From assembly GCF_030372765.1 (NCBI RefSeq), contig NZ_JAUCMW010000024.1:1-64000 (forward strand): a DNA stretch of 64,000 bases. Reading direction: 5' to 3'. Below are positions 28,340 through 36,475 of this stretch, piece by piece. The notes beneath the pieces were generated by a model, which saw only the letters and a program-made list of their open reading frames with translations, had not been told where the DNA came from and ran no database searches. This DNA is from Labilibaculum sp. K2S (GTDB lineage Bacteria > Bacteroidota > Bacteroidia > Bacteroidales > Marinifilaceae). Made by a program: the position numbers and the translations under genes. Within the stretch, counting starts at the first letter, position 1; every line of letters begins with the position of its first letter.

Positions 28340-28516
28340 GAATATCATGCTCCAACTTTATATGATATAAGTACCAAAGTGAATCATAAAGGTACATATT
28401 CTTATTATGGATAGCCAAACCCATCTATTTAATTAACAAATTTGATTGACCATTGAATTAAAATGAATTTTTCCCGTTCTAAAATTTTATTGTAAATTTA
28501 GTATTCTGAATAAAAA

Positions 28517-28589
28517 GATTCCTTAGCTCAGCTGGTAGAGCACATCACTTTTAATGATGGGGTCCTGGGTTCGAACCCCAGAGGGATCA
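28517..28589 (+). tRNA. tRNA-Lys (anticodon TTT)
   Basis: 73 nucleotides fold as a cloverleaf. The acceptor stem GATTCCT/AGGGATC pairs with one G-T. The D-arm has AGCTCAGCTGGTAGAGC, the anticodon stem CATCA/TGATG encloses CTTTTAA (anticodon TTT, Lys), and the T-arm is CTGGGTTCGAACCCCAG. CCA is not encoded. A terminator follows directly. Confidence 0.95.
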
Positions 28590-28595
28590 CACATG

Positions 28596-28622
28596 AACCG
28601 TCAAATGACTTTGATGGTTTTT
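28596..28622 (+). terminator. Terminator of tRNA-Lys
   Basis: Stem AACCGTCAAA/TTTGATGGTT (28596-28605 with 28610-28619, one G-T pair) and a 4-base loop are followed by T residues, 7 bases after the tRNA. Confidence 0.7.
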
Positions 28623-28747
28623 CCATTTTATATAATGATAAACAAAAGCCTGATTTCTTTAAACATTTTACTTATATTTAATGGAATAATTTCAATATAC
28701 ATGCAACGCATGATTTCCGCATTCGTCATTAGAATAGAAATTGATTA

Positions 28748-29314
28748 ATGAGCTCATTGTACAAAAACATACACCAAGACCTAATTGAGCTTTGCGGAAA
28801 AAATGACCCCAAAGCCCAATTTAAAATCTACAAGTTATACTACAAAGCAATGTATAACTCATCTTTACGGATTGTAAAGGATGCTGTGGAAGCAGAAGAT
28901 ATCATGCAGGAAGCGTTTCTTGCTGCATTCCGAAACATTAAAAAATACAAAGGAGAGGTTAGTTTTGGTGCATGGTTAAAAAGAATTGTTGTGAATCGTT
29001 CTTTGGATTGTATAAAAAAGAAAAAACTGGAACTATTCCCTATCGACAATGAGTTGTATAAATTATCCGAAAAGGAAGATAACTATAACATTGAGTATTC
29101 AGAAGAACAAATTACTATATTAAAAAAAGGAATAGACCTGCTACCAACAGGCTATCGAATTATCCTGAATCTGTATTTAATTGAAGGCTATGATCATGAA
29201 GAAATAGGAAGCATTCTTAACATTACCTCCTCCACTTCCCGATCACAATTTTTACGGGCCAAGAAAAAACTGATTCAGATAATTTCGGAAAAAGAAAACC
29301 AAAAAATGCTATGA
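28748..29314 (+). CDS. ECF-type RNA polymerase sigma factor
   Basis: 188 residues. Region 2 covers ~15-90 (AQFKIYKLYYKAMYNSSLRI, EAEDIMQEAFLAAFRNIKKY, FGAWLKRIVVNRSLD). Region 4 covers ~125-180 (LPTGYRIILNLYLIEGYDHEEIGSILNI, then STSRSQFLRAKKKL). There is no region 3, as expected for the extracytoplasmic-function class. It heads a three-gene plus-strand cluster with a one-TM protein and a secreted beta-rich protein, suggesting a sigma/anti-sigma unit that senses envelope state. It starts 6 bases after a stop in the preceding non-coding DNA; the ATG gives a normal family length. Confidence 0.92.
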   Translation: MSSLYKNIHQDLIELCGKNDPKAQFKIYKLYYKAMYNSSLRIVKDAVEAEDIMQEAFLAAFRNIKKYKGEVSFGAWLKRIVVNRSLDCIKKKKLELFPIDNELYKLSEKEDNYNIEYSEEQITILKKGIDLLPTGYRIILNLYLIEGYDHEEIGSILNITSSTSRSQFLRAKKKLIQIISEKENQKML

Positions 29315-29429
29315 ACCCTTCTCTTCCTTTTATGAAGGTTAAAAGCTCTCAATTTTCGGGCTTAATTAAATTGAAGAAGATAAAAATGAAAAGAAGGTTA
29401 CATACTACAATCAATGAAAATTTGTAAGT

Positions 29430-29975
29430 ATGAAAGATTTAGAAAAAATTTTACGAGATCATAAAGATCAATTCGATGATTATGAACCACAGGATGGTCA
29501 TTTCGAAAATTTTCTTGAAAAGCTAAGCCATCAAAAGAAAAGAAATGTATTCGAAAGCATCCCAAACTTTTTAAAAGTGGCTGTAATAATTACTTTTGTA
29601 ATCTTTTCGGGGCTGGTTGGATATCAGATTCGAAATATGCAGGGCGATCATTTAGGCTTGGGAGCAATATCTCCTGAATACAAGGAAGTTGAAGCGTTTT
29701 ATACTGCAAACATCAACAGTCAGCTTGGCATATTGAAACAAATTGGTAGTTTTGATAAGAAACAGCACCAAAGCATACTGAGTGAAGAATTAAAAGAAAT
29801 GGATGAGCGATATTCACAGTTAAAAAAAGAGCTTGAATTACATCCGGATGACGATAGAATTATTCAGGCAATGATTGAATATTATCAGGTGAAAACAAGT
29901 ATTTTAAATCGCATAATCGAACAATTATATCTGATTAAAAAGCAAAACAGAAACAACCTGAATACGGCAGTATAA
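29430..29975 (+). CDS. Single-TM anti-sigma-like membrane protein
   Basis: 181 residues. The first ~48 residues are charged and cytoplasmic (MKDLEKILRDHKDQFDDYEP). One membrane helix follows (VAVIITFVIFSGLVGYQI, ~50-67), then a periplasmic helical region with likely coiled coil (LKEMDERYSQLKKELELHPD). The topology and position, 115 bases after an ECF sigma gene, fit an anti-sigma factor, but no zinc (ZAS) motif or named family is recognised. The downstream DUF4097-like gene completes a common Bacteroidota arrangement. Function inferred from context. Confidence 0.6.
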   Translation: MKDLEKILRDHKDQFDDYEPQDGHFENFLEKLSHQKKRNVFESIPNFLKVAVIITFVIFSGLVGYQIRNMQGDHLGLGAISPEYKEVEAFYTANINSQLGILKQIGSFDKKQHQSILSEELKEMDERYSQLKKELELHPDDDRIIQAMIEYYQVKTSILNRIIEQLYLIKKQNRNNLNTAV

Positions 29976-30027
29976 TTAAGGCAATATCACGAAATACAAG
30001 AAAAAATATATTCTAAATAAAAAGACT

Positions 30028-31089
30028 ATGAAGACATTAAAATTCAAATTTTCCGCACTCTTATTTGTTGTACTTCTCGCGTTTACAACAAATGCCTTTG
30101 CTTTAGATGACTTCGAGAAACAGATTAAAGAAGTATTCTCTGCTACAGAAGGCACAGAATTCAGCATCAATAACAAATACGGCGATGTTAACATTAAAAA
30201 TTGGGATCGTGATTCCGTATCCATTAATGTTGTCATTACATTAGAAACCTCGAGTGAAGAAAAAGCCAAATTACTCTTTAAGAGTATCGACATAAAACTC
30301 AATAAAACGGGGAATGACATAACCGCCGTAACCGAGATGTCGCATCAATTCAAAACAGGCAATAAATTCAGTATCGATTACGAAATATTTATGCCTGCAT
30401 ATATCAAGCTGGATATTTCAAATAAGTTTGGTAACATTTACATCAATACCTTACGTGCCAAAGCAAATATTAATTTAAGCTACGGAAACCTTCAAGGCGA
30501 AAGCTTTCTTTATCCGGAAGATAAACCTGTTAGTACTATTAATCTGAGTTATGCAAAAGCGACAATAAATGAGTGCAACAGAACCAAATTAACCCTTAAG
30601 TATTCGAAAATGAATATTGGTACAAGTAAGGCTTTGGTTGTGGTTAGCCGTTACTCGAAGTTACATCTTGATAACAATGAAACCGTTCTTGCTGATAGTA
30701 AATACGATGCTTTCGATATTGTGAACACCAATACTTTTATAGTTACAATGGGACAGTATTCCGATTTCAAAATTGAAAATGTAAATAAGAATTTGGAATT
30801 GAATCTTCGTTATGGAAATTGTAAAATTGAAAATGTTTCCAAAGAATTTGAATCAATTAAAGTTGACAATCAATATGTTGCCAGCAGAATTGCGATTGAA
30901 GAAGGAGCAAACTATTCTCTGGACGCTGAAACAAAATATTGCGGCATAAGCTATCCTGAAGATGCTCAGGTAATTCAAAAAATTGTTAATAACTCTGAAA
31001 CTTCTCTAAAAGTCGTTGTTGGAAAGTCTGCATCACCAAAAGGAAAAGTTATCATTAACAGCCAATACGGCAATGTGAGTCTTAAATAG
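30028..31089 (+). CDS. Secreted DUF4097-like beta-helical protein
   Basis: 353 residues with a signal peptide (LLFVVLLAFTTNAFA). The remainder is built of short beta repeats of the kind NKYGDVNIKNWD, NKFGNIYINTL, LSYGNLQGES, LRYGNCKIENV and SQYGNVSLK, recurring about every 20-25 residues. This is the adhesin-like beta-helix style of DUF4097/DUF2807-type proteins. It is 52 bases behind the anti-sigma-like gene and closed by a terminator, so it is part of that operon. It may be a periplasmic or outer-surface partner of the sigma system. The exact family is uncertain. Confidence 0.65.
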   Translation: MKTLKFKFSALLFVVLLAFTTNAFALDDFEKQIKEVFSATEGTEFSINNKYGDVNIKNWDRDSVSINVVITLETSSEEKAKLLFKSIDIKLNKTGNDITAVTEMSHQFKTGNKFSIDYEIFMPAYIKLDISNKFGNIYINTLRAKANINLSYGNLQGESFLYPEDKPVSTINLSYAKATINECNRTKLTLKYSKMNIGTSKALVVVSRYSKLHLDNNETVLADSKYDAFDIVNTNTFIVTMGQYSDFKIENVNKNLELNLRYGNCKIENVSKEFESIKVDNQYVASRIAIEEGANYSLDAETKYCGISYPEDAQVIQKIVNNSETSLKVVVGKSASPKGKVIINSQYGNVSLK

Positions 31090-31110
31090 TTAACCATCAA
31101 GTCATATATT

Positions 31111-31145
31111 ATCCCTCTTTGCCACACAAAGGGGGATTTTTTTAT
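31111..31145 (+). terminator. Terminator of the ECF sigma operon
   Basis: Stem ATCCCTCTTTG/CAAAGGGGGAT (31111-31121 with 31127-31137, one G-T pair) is followed by a run of T, 21 bases after the stop. Confidence 0.85.
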
Positions 31146-31240
31146 TAAAAGAACCCAAACAGTAAAAAATATGTCTGGTTTTCGCCCGATATAATTCATA
31201 ATATTGTAATTTTAACCTGTAAACAACTAGAAACCCAAAA

Positions 31241-33013
31241 ATGACTGTTGCCGAGAGAGTAAACGCCATGCGTTCTTTATTGTATGAAAAAAATATTCAT
31301 GCCTATATTATTACCAGTACAGATCCTCATATGAGTGAATACGTTCCAGACAGATGGACAACTCGTCAATGGTTATCTGGATTTACCGGCTCGGCAGGAA
31401 CACTTATCATCACCCAGGAAAAAGCCGGTCTATGGACAGATTCCAGATATTTTCTACAAGCGGAAACCCAGCTGAAAGAAAGCGGAATTGAACTTTTCAA
31501 AATGGGAACTCCAGGAACTCCTACTCAAAACGAATGGTTGTCAGGTGAATTACCTATTAATCCAAATGTTGGATTTGACGGAACTTGTTTTTCTGTAGCA
31601 CAAACCAGAGAATTAAAAAACAAATTAGGTGATTTAGGCATTAATATCGTTGAAGAATTCGATCTGGTTAATGAAATCTGGGAAAGTCGGCCCGAGTTGC
31701 CAAACAAGCCAATTTTCGATCATGAAGTTTCCTATTCTGGTCAGACCAGATATAGTAAATTGCTGAAGATCAGAAAACAAATGAAAGAATGCGAATGCAA
31801 CTTTCATTTTGTGGGTAGTTTAGATGATGTGGCATGGCTCTTCAATATCAGAGGAAATGATATAGATTACAATCCCCTTGCCTTGGCCTATGCCATAATA
31901 GGAATCGAATCGGCGACTCTTTACCTGCGCGAAGATCAAATTCCCAATGATTTGATTCAGAAATTAGCCGAGGATGAGATTTATATTGCAGATTACGGTC
32001 AGATATTTAACGACTTGGATAAAATCCCGGGATCTGCAAGTGTTCTACTTGATGTAAACCGAACCAATTTAAATGCATTCTACTCAATAAGTGCCAATAT
32101 CGTTGAAAAAGAAAACCCTTCTCAACTGCTGAAAAGTATAAAAAATGAAGTAGAAATAGAAGGAATGAAAAATGCCATGAAGAAAGATGGTGTGGCTCTC
32201 ACTCAATTCTACTATTGGCTCGAAGAAAATATTGGCAAAACTAAAATTACCGAATTTACGGTAATGGATAAACTGAAAGAATTCAGATCTCTTCAAAAAG
32301 ATTTTAAAGGCGAAAGCTTTGGAACTATTGCGGGATACAAAGACCATGGAGCTCATCCTCATTACTATACTACACCCGAATCGGATGTTGAAATTAAAGC
32401 AGAAGGGATACTTCTTATTGATTCGGGCGCACAATATTTGGATGGTACTACTGACATAACCAGAACCATTCCGATGGGCAAATTAAACGAAGAGGAAAAA
32501 ACTGATTTCACTTTGGTTTTAAAAGGAATGATTCAATTGGCAATGGCTAAATTTCCGAAAGGAACACTCGGTTGCAATTTGGATGTTTTAGCTCGTCAGG
32601 CTTTATGGAACAAAGGCAAAAATTACGGCCACGGAACCGGGCATGGTGTTGGATGTTTTATGAATGTTCATGAAGGCCCGCAAAGTATCCGGCAGGAAAT
32701 TAAAGATCAGGCGTTATTACCGGGCATGATAACTTCTGACGAACCCGGATTTTACCGGGAAGGATTTTACGGAATTCGACATGAGAATCTTATTCTTTGT
32801 TGCCATGAGGAAACAACTCCGTTTGGAGAATTCCTAAACTTTGAAACAATCACATTGTGCCATTTCGAAACTAAAGGCATTATCACTGAACTTCTTACTC
32901 CGGAAGAAAGACAATGGTTGAATAATTATCATCAGAAAGTTTACGATGTATTGTCTCCCGAACTGGATGAGCGTCATCAGAACTGGTTAAAAGAAAAAAC
33001 CAAAGCGATATAA
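31241..33013 (+). CDS. pepP: Xaa-Pro aminopeptidase (M24B)
   Basis: 590 residues, cytoplasmic. It has two creatinase-like N-terminal domains (~5-310; TSTDPHMSEYVPDRWTTRQW, GFTGSAGTL, LWTDSRYFLQ) and a C-terminal pita-bread M24 domain (~315-535). Dimetal ligands are visible in IDSGAQYLDGTTDITR (two Asp), GHGTGHGVG (His), TSDEPGFY (Glu) and IRHENL (Glu). A ~60-residue C-terminal tail is typical of the three-domain type. It releases N-terminal residues preceding proline. It stands alone and is closed by its own terminator. Confidence 0.93.
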   Translation: MTVAERVNAMRSLLYEKNIHAYIITSTDPHMSEYVPDRWTTRQWLSGFTGSAGTLIITQEKAGLWTDSRYFLQAETQLKESGIELFKMGTPGTPTQNEWLSGELPINPNVGFDGTCFSVAQTRELKNKLGDLGINIVEEFDLVNEIWESRPELPNKPIFDHEVSYSGQTRYSKLLKIRKQMKECECNFHFVGSLDDVAWLFNIRGNDIDYNPLALAYAIIGIESATLYLREDQIPNDLIQKLAEDEIYIADYGQIFNDLDKIPGSASVLLDVNRTNLNAFYSISANIVEKENPSQLLKSIKNEVEIEGMKNAMKKDGVALTQFYYWLEENIGKTKITEFTVMDKLKEFRSLQKDFKGESFGTIAGYKDHGAHPHYYTTPESDVEIKAEGILLIDSGAQYLDGTTDITRTIPMGKLNEEEKTDFTLVLKGMIQLAMAKFPKGTLGCNLDVLARQALWNKGKNYGHGTGHGVGCFMNVHEGPQSIRQEIKDQALLPGMITSDEPGFYREGFYGIRHENLILCCHEETTPFGEFLNFETITLCHFETKGIITELLTPEERQWLNNYHQKVYDVLSPELDERHQNWLKEKTKAI

Positions 33014-33020
33014 AGCAAGG

Positions 33021-33045
33021 AACGCCTCAATAATGAGGCGTTTTT
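33021..33045 (+). terminator. Terminator between pepP and yjbQ
   Basis: Stem AACGCCTCA/TGAGGCGTT (33021-33029 with 33034-33042) with a 4-base loop and a T run on the plus strand. It is four bases from the convergent yjbQ stop. Confidence 0.85.
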
Positions 33046-33048
33046 CAT

Positions 33049-33459
33049 TTACGAATAGATAGTAACAACCAACTTTCTTCCGCCACCTCTATTTCTAAAT
33101 TCACAAAGATAAATTCCTTGCCAGATTCCCATATTTAACTGATGATTCGTAATTGGAATTGTAAGTTCCGGACCAATTAATGAAGTTTTCACATGTGCAG
33201 GCATATCGTCTGAGCCTTCCAAAATATGAGTATAGAAAGACTGGTTTTCGGGTACAATTCTGTTCATGATTGATTCAAAATCATCGCGAACCGAAGGATC
33301 GGCATTTTCATTTATGCTTAAGGCCGCTGAAGTATGTTTCAGAAATAAATGAAGGATTCCTATTTTTGGCAAATTGCTTAAGTGCCCGGCTATCTGGGAA
33401 TCGATAAGGTGATACCCTCTTCCATAAGCCGGTAAAGTGATTTCTAATTGTTGAATCAT
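33049..33459 (-). CDS. YjbQ/UPF0047 family protein
   Basis: A 136-residue single-domain protein. The signature LFLKHTSAALSINENADPSV near residues 38-57 and the C-terminal GIWQGIYLCEFRNRGGGRKL are those of the YjbQ/UPF0047 family. Some members have weak thiamine-phosphate synthase activity, but the physiological role is unsettled. The length is complete for the family. Convergent with pepP. Confidence 0.88.
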   Translation of the reverse strand: MIQQLEITLPAYGRGYHLIDSQIAGHLSNLPKIGILHLFLKHTSAALSINENADPSVRDDFESIMNRIVPENQSFYTHILEGSDDMPAHVKTSLIGPELTIPITNHQLNMGIWQGIYLCEFRNRGGGRKLVVTIYS

Positions 33460-33659
33460 AGATCTGTTATTATACCAATAATAAGATTGAAACCTTTAAA
33501 TTATTTATTTTTAAGATACTGTCGATACTAAATTGGCAACTGTAATTCAACACAAGATAGCATATTCAACACAATCCTCAAAAAATGCAAATTCCCATAA
33601 CTGAAATCCTAAACGATCTAATTATGGGAACTGCCTGATAATTCTTTGTACATAAACAA

Positions 33660-34100
33660 CTAATGGCGAATACGAACATTCACCTTAACAGGCTTCTGAT
33701 CGAATACTTTTTTAACACAGGCAATCATTTGTTTTTCAGATAAATAATCTTCCGACTCAATTTTACGAATGCGGTCTTTAAGAATGGGCTCTTTACTTAT
33801 GTGCTTAGCAAGATGTACCTTGGTTTCGGCTGGACCAAACAGATAAATTTCTTCTGCGTCGGATAAATGATCGGTAATGCTTTCAAAATAATGTTTCAAT
33901 TGATGACGTCTTTTATGTGTTATTTTGTTTGCAGGATTGATAAACTGATTGCCCATACGGGAATAAGCTTTTGTTTCTCCCTTGAAACGCAATCGTGATT
34001 CAATTTCTGATTCAATTTTATCAACTCTGGCTCCATTATCCTCAATGGTAATAATGTAAGCTTTTTCGGTATCTAACCAAACTCCAATGTTTTTTTTCAT
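33660..34100 (-). CDS. Uncharacterised protein, eRF1-domain-like
   Basis: A 146-residue soluble, basic protein without a signal. The opening NIGVWLDTEKAYIITIEDNG and the later EEIYLFGPAETKVHLAKHI suggest the fold of bacterial eRF1-domain/host-attachment-like proteins, in which a beta hairpin core precedes an archaeal-release-factor-like segment. The link is weak and no active site can be named. It stands alone, with 200 bp to yjbQ and about 450 bp to the next gene. Confidence 0.55.
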   Translation of the reverse strand: MKKNIGVWLDTEKAYIITIEDNGARVDKIESEIESRLRFKGETKAYSRMGNQFINPANKITHKRRHQLKHYFESITDHLSDAEEIYLFGPAETKVHLAKHISKEPILKDRIRKIESEDYLSEKQMIACVKKVFDQKPVKVNVRIRH

Positions 34101-34554
34101 TTTCGTTTCCTTTTAATGAATAGAATTTAAACTAGTTTGAAACAGTTCGTAAAGGGCAGGTATAAGAGAAATGTGATCTCAATTGAAGAAACAGGTTCTT
34201 ACCATATTATAAAGATGTATCATATCACGTTTAGAATTAACAAGCGTATGTTCTTCTTATTTGATCCAATATAAATTTACGAAATTTACAGCCTCTTGTC
34301 AAGATTAAAGATTGACCACCACCACTATTCATACAATACTAAATCAATAACTTATATGAACACAACTCATTAATTCTGTACACAATCAACAAATTGAAAA
34401 TAACGTTAAGATGAAACCAAACCTACCAAAACAGAGAGGTATAAAAACAAAAAACTGGATTCATTTCTGAATCCAGTTGTATATTTAAATCCGCATTAAG
34501 CTTTTTCTATTTAAAAAACTACCCACTTATCACTTATCAATAAAATGCTCAATT
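34101..34554. other. Gene-free intergenic DNA
   Basis: About 450 AT-rich bases with no supportable gene. The only feature seen is the minus-strand terminator near 34445-34478. Confidence 0.5.
34445..34478 (-). terminator. Terminator of the phosphatase-like gene
   Basis: An 11-bp stem AACTGGATTCA/TGAATCCAGTT (34453-34463 with 34468-34478) with a 4-base loop is followed on the minus strand by TTTTTTGTTTTT. It lies 77 bases past the stop at 34555. Confidence 0.8.
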
Positions 34555-34983
34555 CTATTCTACAATCTTAAAATTATCCTGAACAAAACTAAAACAGATA
34601 TCATCTACAGCATTGCAAACGGCATTATAGGCTTGTAATCTGACATTTTCCTCTCCTTCCACTTTCGCTGGATCAGGCAGTTCAAACAACAAAATTTTAG
34701 GATTTCCATTGAGTACAGGAACATTATTTTCAACTTCTTTATCGAAACACAACACAAAATCAAAAAAATTCTGATCGAGTTCCGCAACTGCTTTCGACTT
34801 GTATTCCGGGATATCCATAATAGCTTCAGCCATTGCTTTTTGTGCCAGTAGGTGAATAGATCCTTTTTCCAGTCCTGCACTCCATATCTCTATATGCCTT
34901 TTGCCATAGTACTTTAGCCACTTTTCTGCCATTTGCGAGCGGGCTTCATTTTTATCGCTTAACACCAATACTTTCTTCACCAT
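34555..34983 (-). CDS. Low-MW phosphatase/arsenate-reductase-like protein lacking the catalytic Cys
   Basis: 142 residues aligning with the LMW-PTP/ArsC fold: VLVLSDKNEARSQMAEKWLK at the N-terminus, WSAGLEKG, and FELPDPAKVEGEE for the Asp-Pro loop. Active members have a C-x5-R phosphate loop such as CTGNSCRSQMAE. Here that cysteine is Ser9 and the loop reads SDKNEAR, with the second cysteine replaced by Ala. The Arg and SQMAE are kept. Catalysis by the normal route is therefore unlikely; a binding or regulatory role is possible. No ars genes adjoin it. Confidence 0.75.
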   Translation of the reverse strand: MVKKVLVLSDKNEARSQMAEKWLKYYGKRHIEIWSAGLEKGSIHLLAQKAMAEAIMDIPEYKSKAVAELDQNFFDFVLCFDKEVENNVPVLNGNPKILLFELPDPAKVEGEENVRLQAYNAVCNAVDDICFSFVQDNFKIVE

Positions 34984-35057
34984 TCAATCTTTTAATATTT
35001 TCATGACAAATTTATGAATTTGTACACAAATAGAATAAGTTGCAAAACAGCTGGAGT

Positions 35058-36290
35058 CTAATTCAATGCCATTTTTTTATTCCCGGCATATTCCTCTACT
35101 TCCTTAAAAACACGCATAAAATTTCCACCCCAAATTTTACCAATTTCTTCTTCGGAATAATTCCTCTTCAACAGTTCTTTCGTAATATTCATCATTTGAC
35201 TCACATCGGCACAATCTTTTAGGCCTCCTCCACCATCAAAATCAGTGCCTATTCCCACATAATCAATTCCAATTAAATTTACGATATGATCGATATGATC
35301 AACAGCATCAGCCACAGTAGGTTTATCTTTTGGATAATCAATCTGAATCTGACGCCATTCGTTCCACATTTTATTTTCTTCCTCTATCGACCTTTTACCT
35401 GTATTTTTGTACCGAGCCCGTAGCTCTATCTCTTTCTTGTAGCCAATGGTAGTAGTATCCGGAGCCTTAACGTAATCATCCAAAATACACATTTGTATTA
35501 CACCACCATTTTTAGCCAATGCCTTAAGCATCTTATCCGATAAGTTTCTTGGATTATCGCATACTGCTCTTGCGCAGGAATGTGATGCGATAACCGGAGT
35601 TTTAGAAAGTTTCAAAACATCAAAAAATGAACTGTCCGAAATATGCGATACATCAATTATTATCCCCAAATCATTCATTTTGGGAACCACTTGCTCTCCA
35701 AAAGCACTCAATCCGTTAAATTCAGCTCCATTTTTGTCGGTTGAAGAATCACAAATATCATTATTGGATGTGTGGCACAAAGTAATGTAGCGAACACCTT
35801 TTTCGAAATACCTTTCCACTTCAGAAATTTCATTTCCCAAAGGAAAACCATTCTCCATTCCAATATAGACAGCTCTTTTTCCTTCCTTCTCCAATCGATA
35901 ACCATCTTCAACACTCAATGCCACTTCTGCTATATCCTGATTTTTCTGACAAACAGAATAAACAGAATCTATCAATTCATCTGCTTTGGCACGGGCAGCA
36001 AGTATATTTTCCGGAGTTCTTTCTCTTTGCAAAGTAAAGGCTGCAAAAAAGATTCCATCCAAACCTCCCTCTTTCATTCTCGGAAAATCAACACAACTTC
36101 CTCCATTTACATAAGGATGAGCAACCGCAATATCAAAATCTTTTTCCAACAACTGATACGGCGTATCCACGTGGGTATCAACAGTAAATACATGATTGTG
36201 GATTTTAGCCGCTTTTTGATCCAGACTTTCGCAAGATGACAGAACTGTTATTAGGGTAATAAACAGACCTGTCCAATAAATATTTTTCAT
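35058..36290 (-). CDS. Membrane dipeptidase (peptidase M19), lipoprotein
   Basis: A 410-residue lipoprotein (lipobox LSSC, Cys20). The amidohydrolase-type M19 barrel shows its metal ligands in order: VDTHVDTP (His-x-Asp), GMENGFPLG (bridging Glu), DVSHIS (His), ASHSCAR (His) and GTDFDGGG (Asp). These enzymes hydrolyse dipeptides, including those with a D- or dehydro C-terminal residue. The lipid anchor places it at the periplasmic or outer face, suggesting a role in scavenging peptides. No operon partner is apparent. Confidence 0.92.
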   Translation of the reverse strand: MKNIYWTGLFITLITVLSSCESLDQKAAKIHNHVFTVDTHVDTPYQLLEKDFDIAVAHPYVNGGSCVDFPRMKEGGLDGIFFAAFTLQRERTPENILAARAKADELIDSVYSVCQKNQDIAEVALSVEDGYRLEKEGKRAVYIGMENGFPLGNEISEVERYFEKGVRYITLCHTSNNDICDSSTDKNGAEFNGLSAFGEQVVPKMNDLGIIIDVSHISDSSFFDVLKLSKTPVIASHSCARAVCDNPRNLSDKMLKALAKNGGVIQMCILDDYVKAPDTTTIGYKKEIELRARYKNTGKRSIEEENKMWNEWRQIQIDYPKDKPTVADAVDHIDHIVNLIGIDYVGIGTDFDGGGGLKDCADVSQMMNITKELLKRNYSEEEIGKIWGGNFMRVFKEVEEYAGNKKMALN

Positions 36291-36475
36291 GTTTTATTCA
36301 ATTTTGGGTTAGATAATCCGTAAAGATAAACTCATAATCTATAAAAAAAGTAGAATGTTGATTTTTTTATATTTTATGGAAACTATTCCTTTATTTAGAA
36401 TTGCTTTGTATCTTGGTGTTTTAGTAATTTTCAATATTTTATCAGACACCAGAACTTAACAGGCTGTATTCCATT

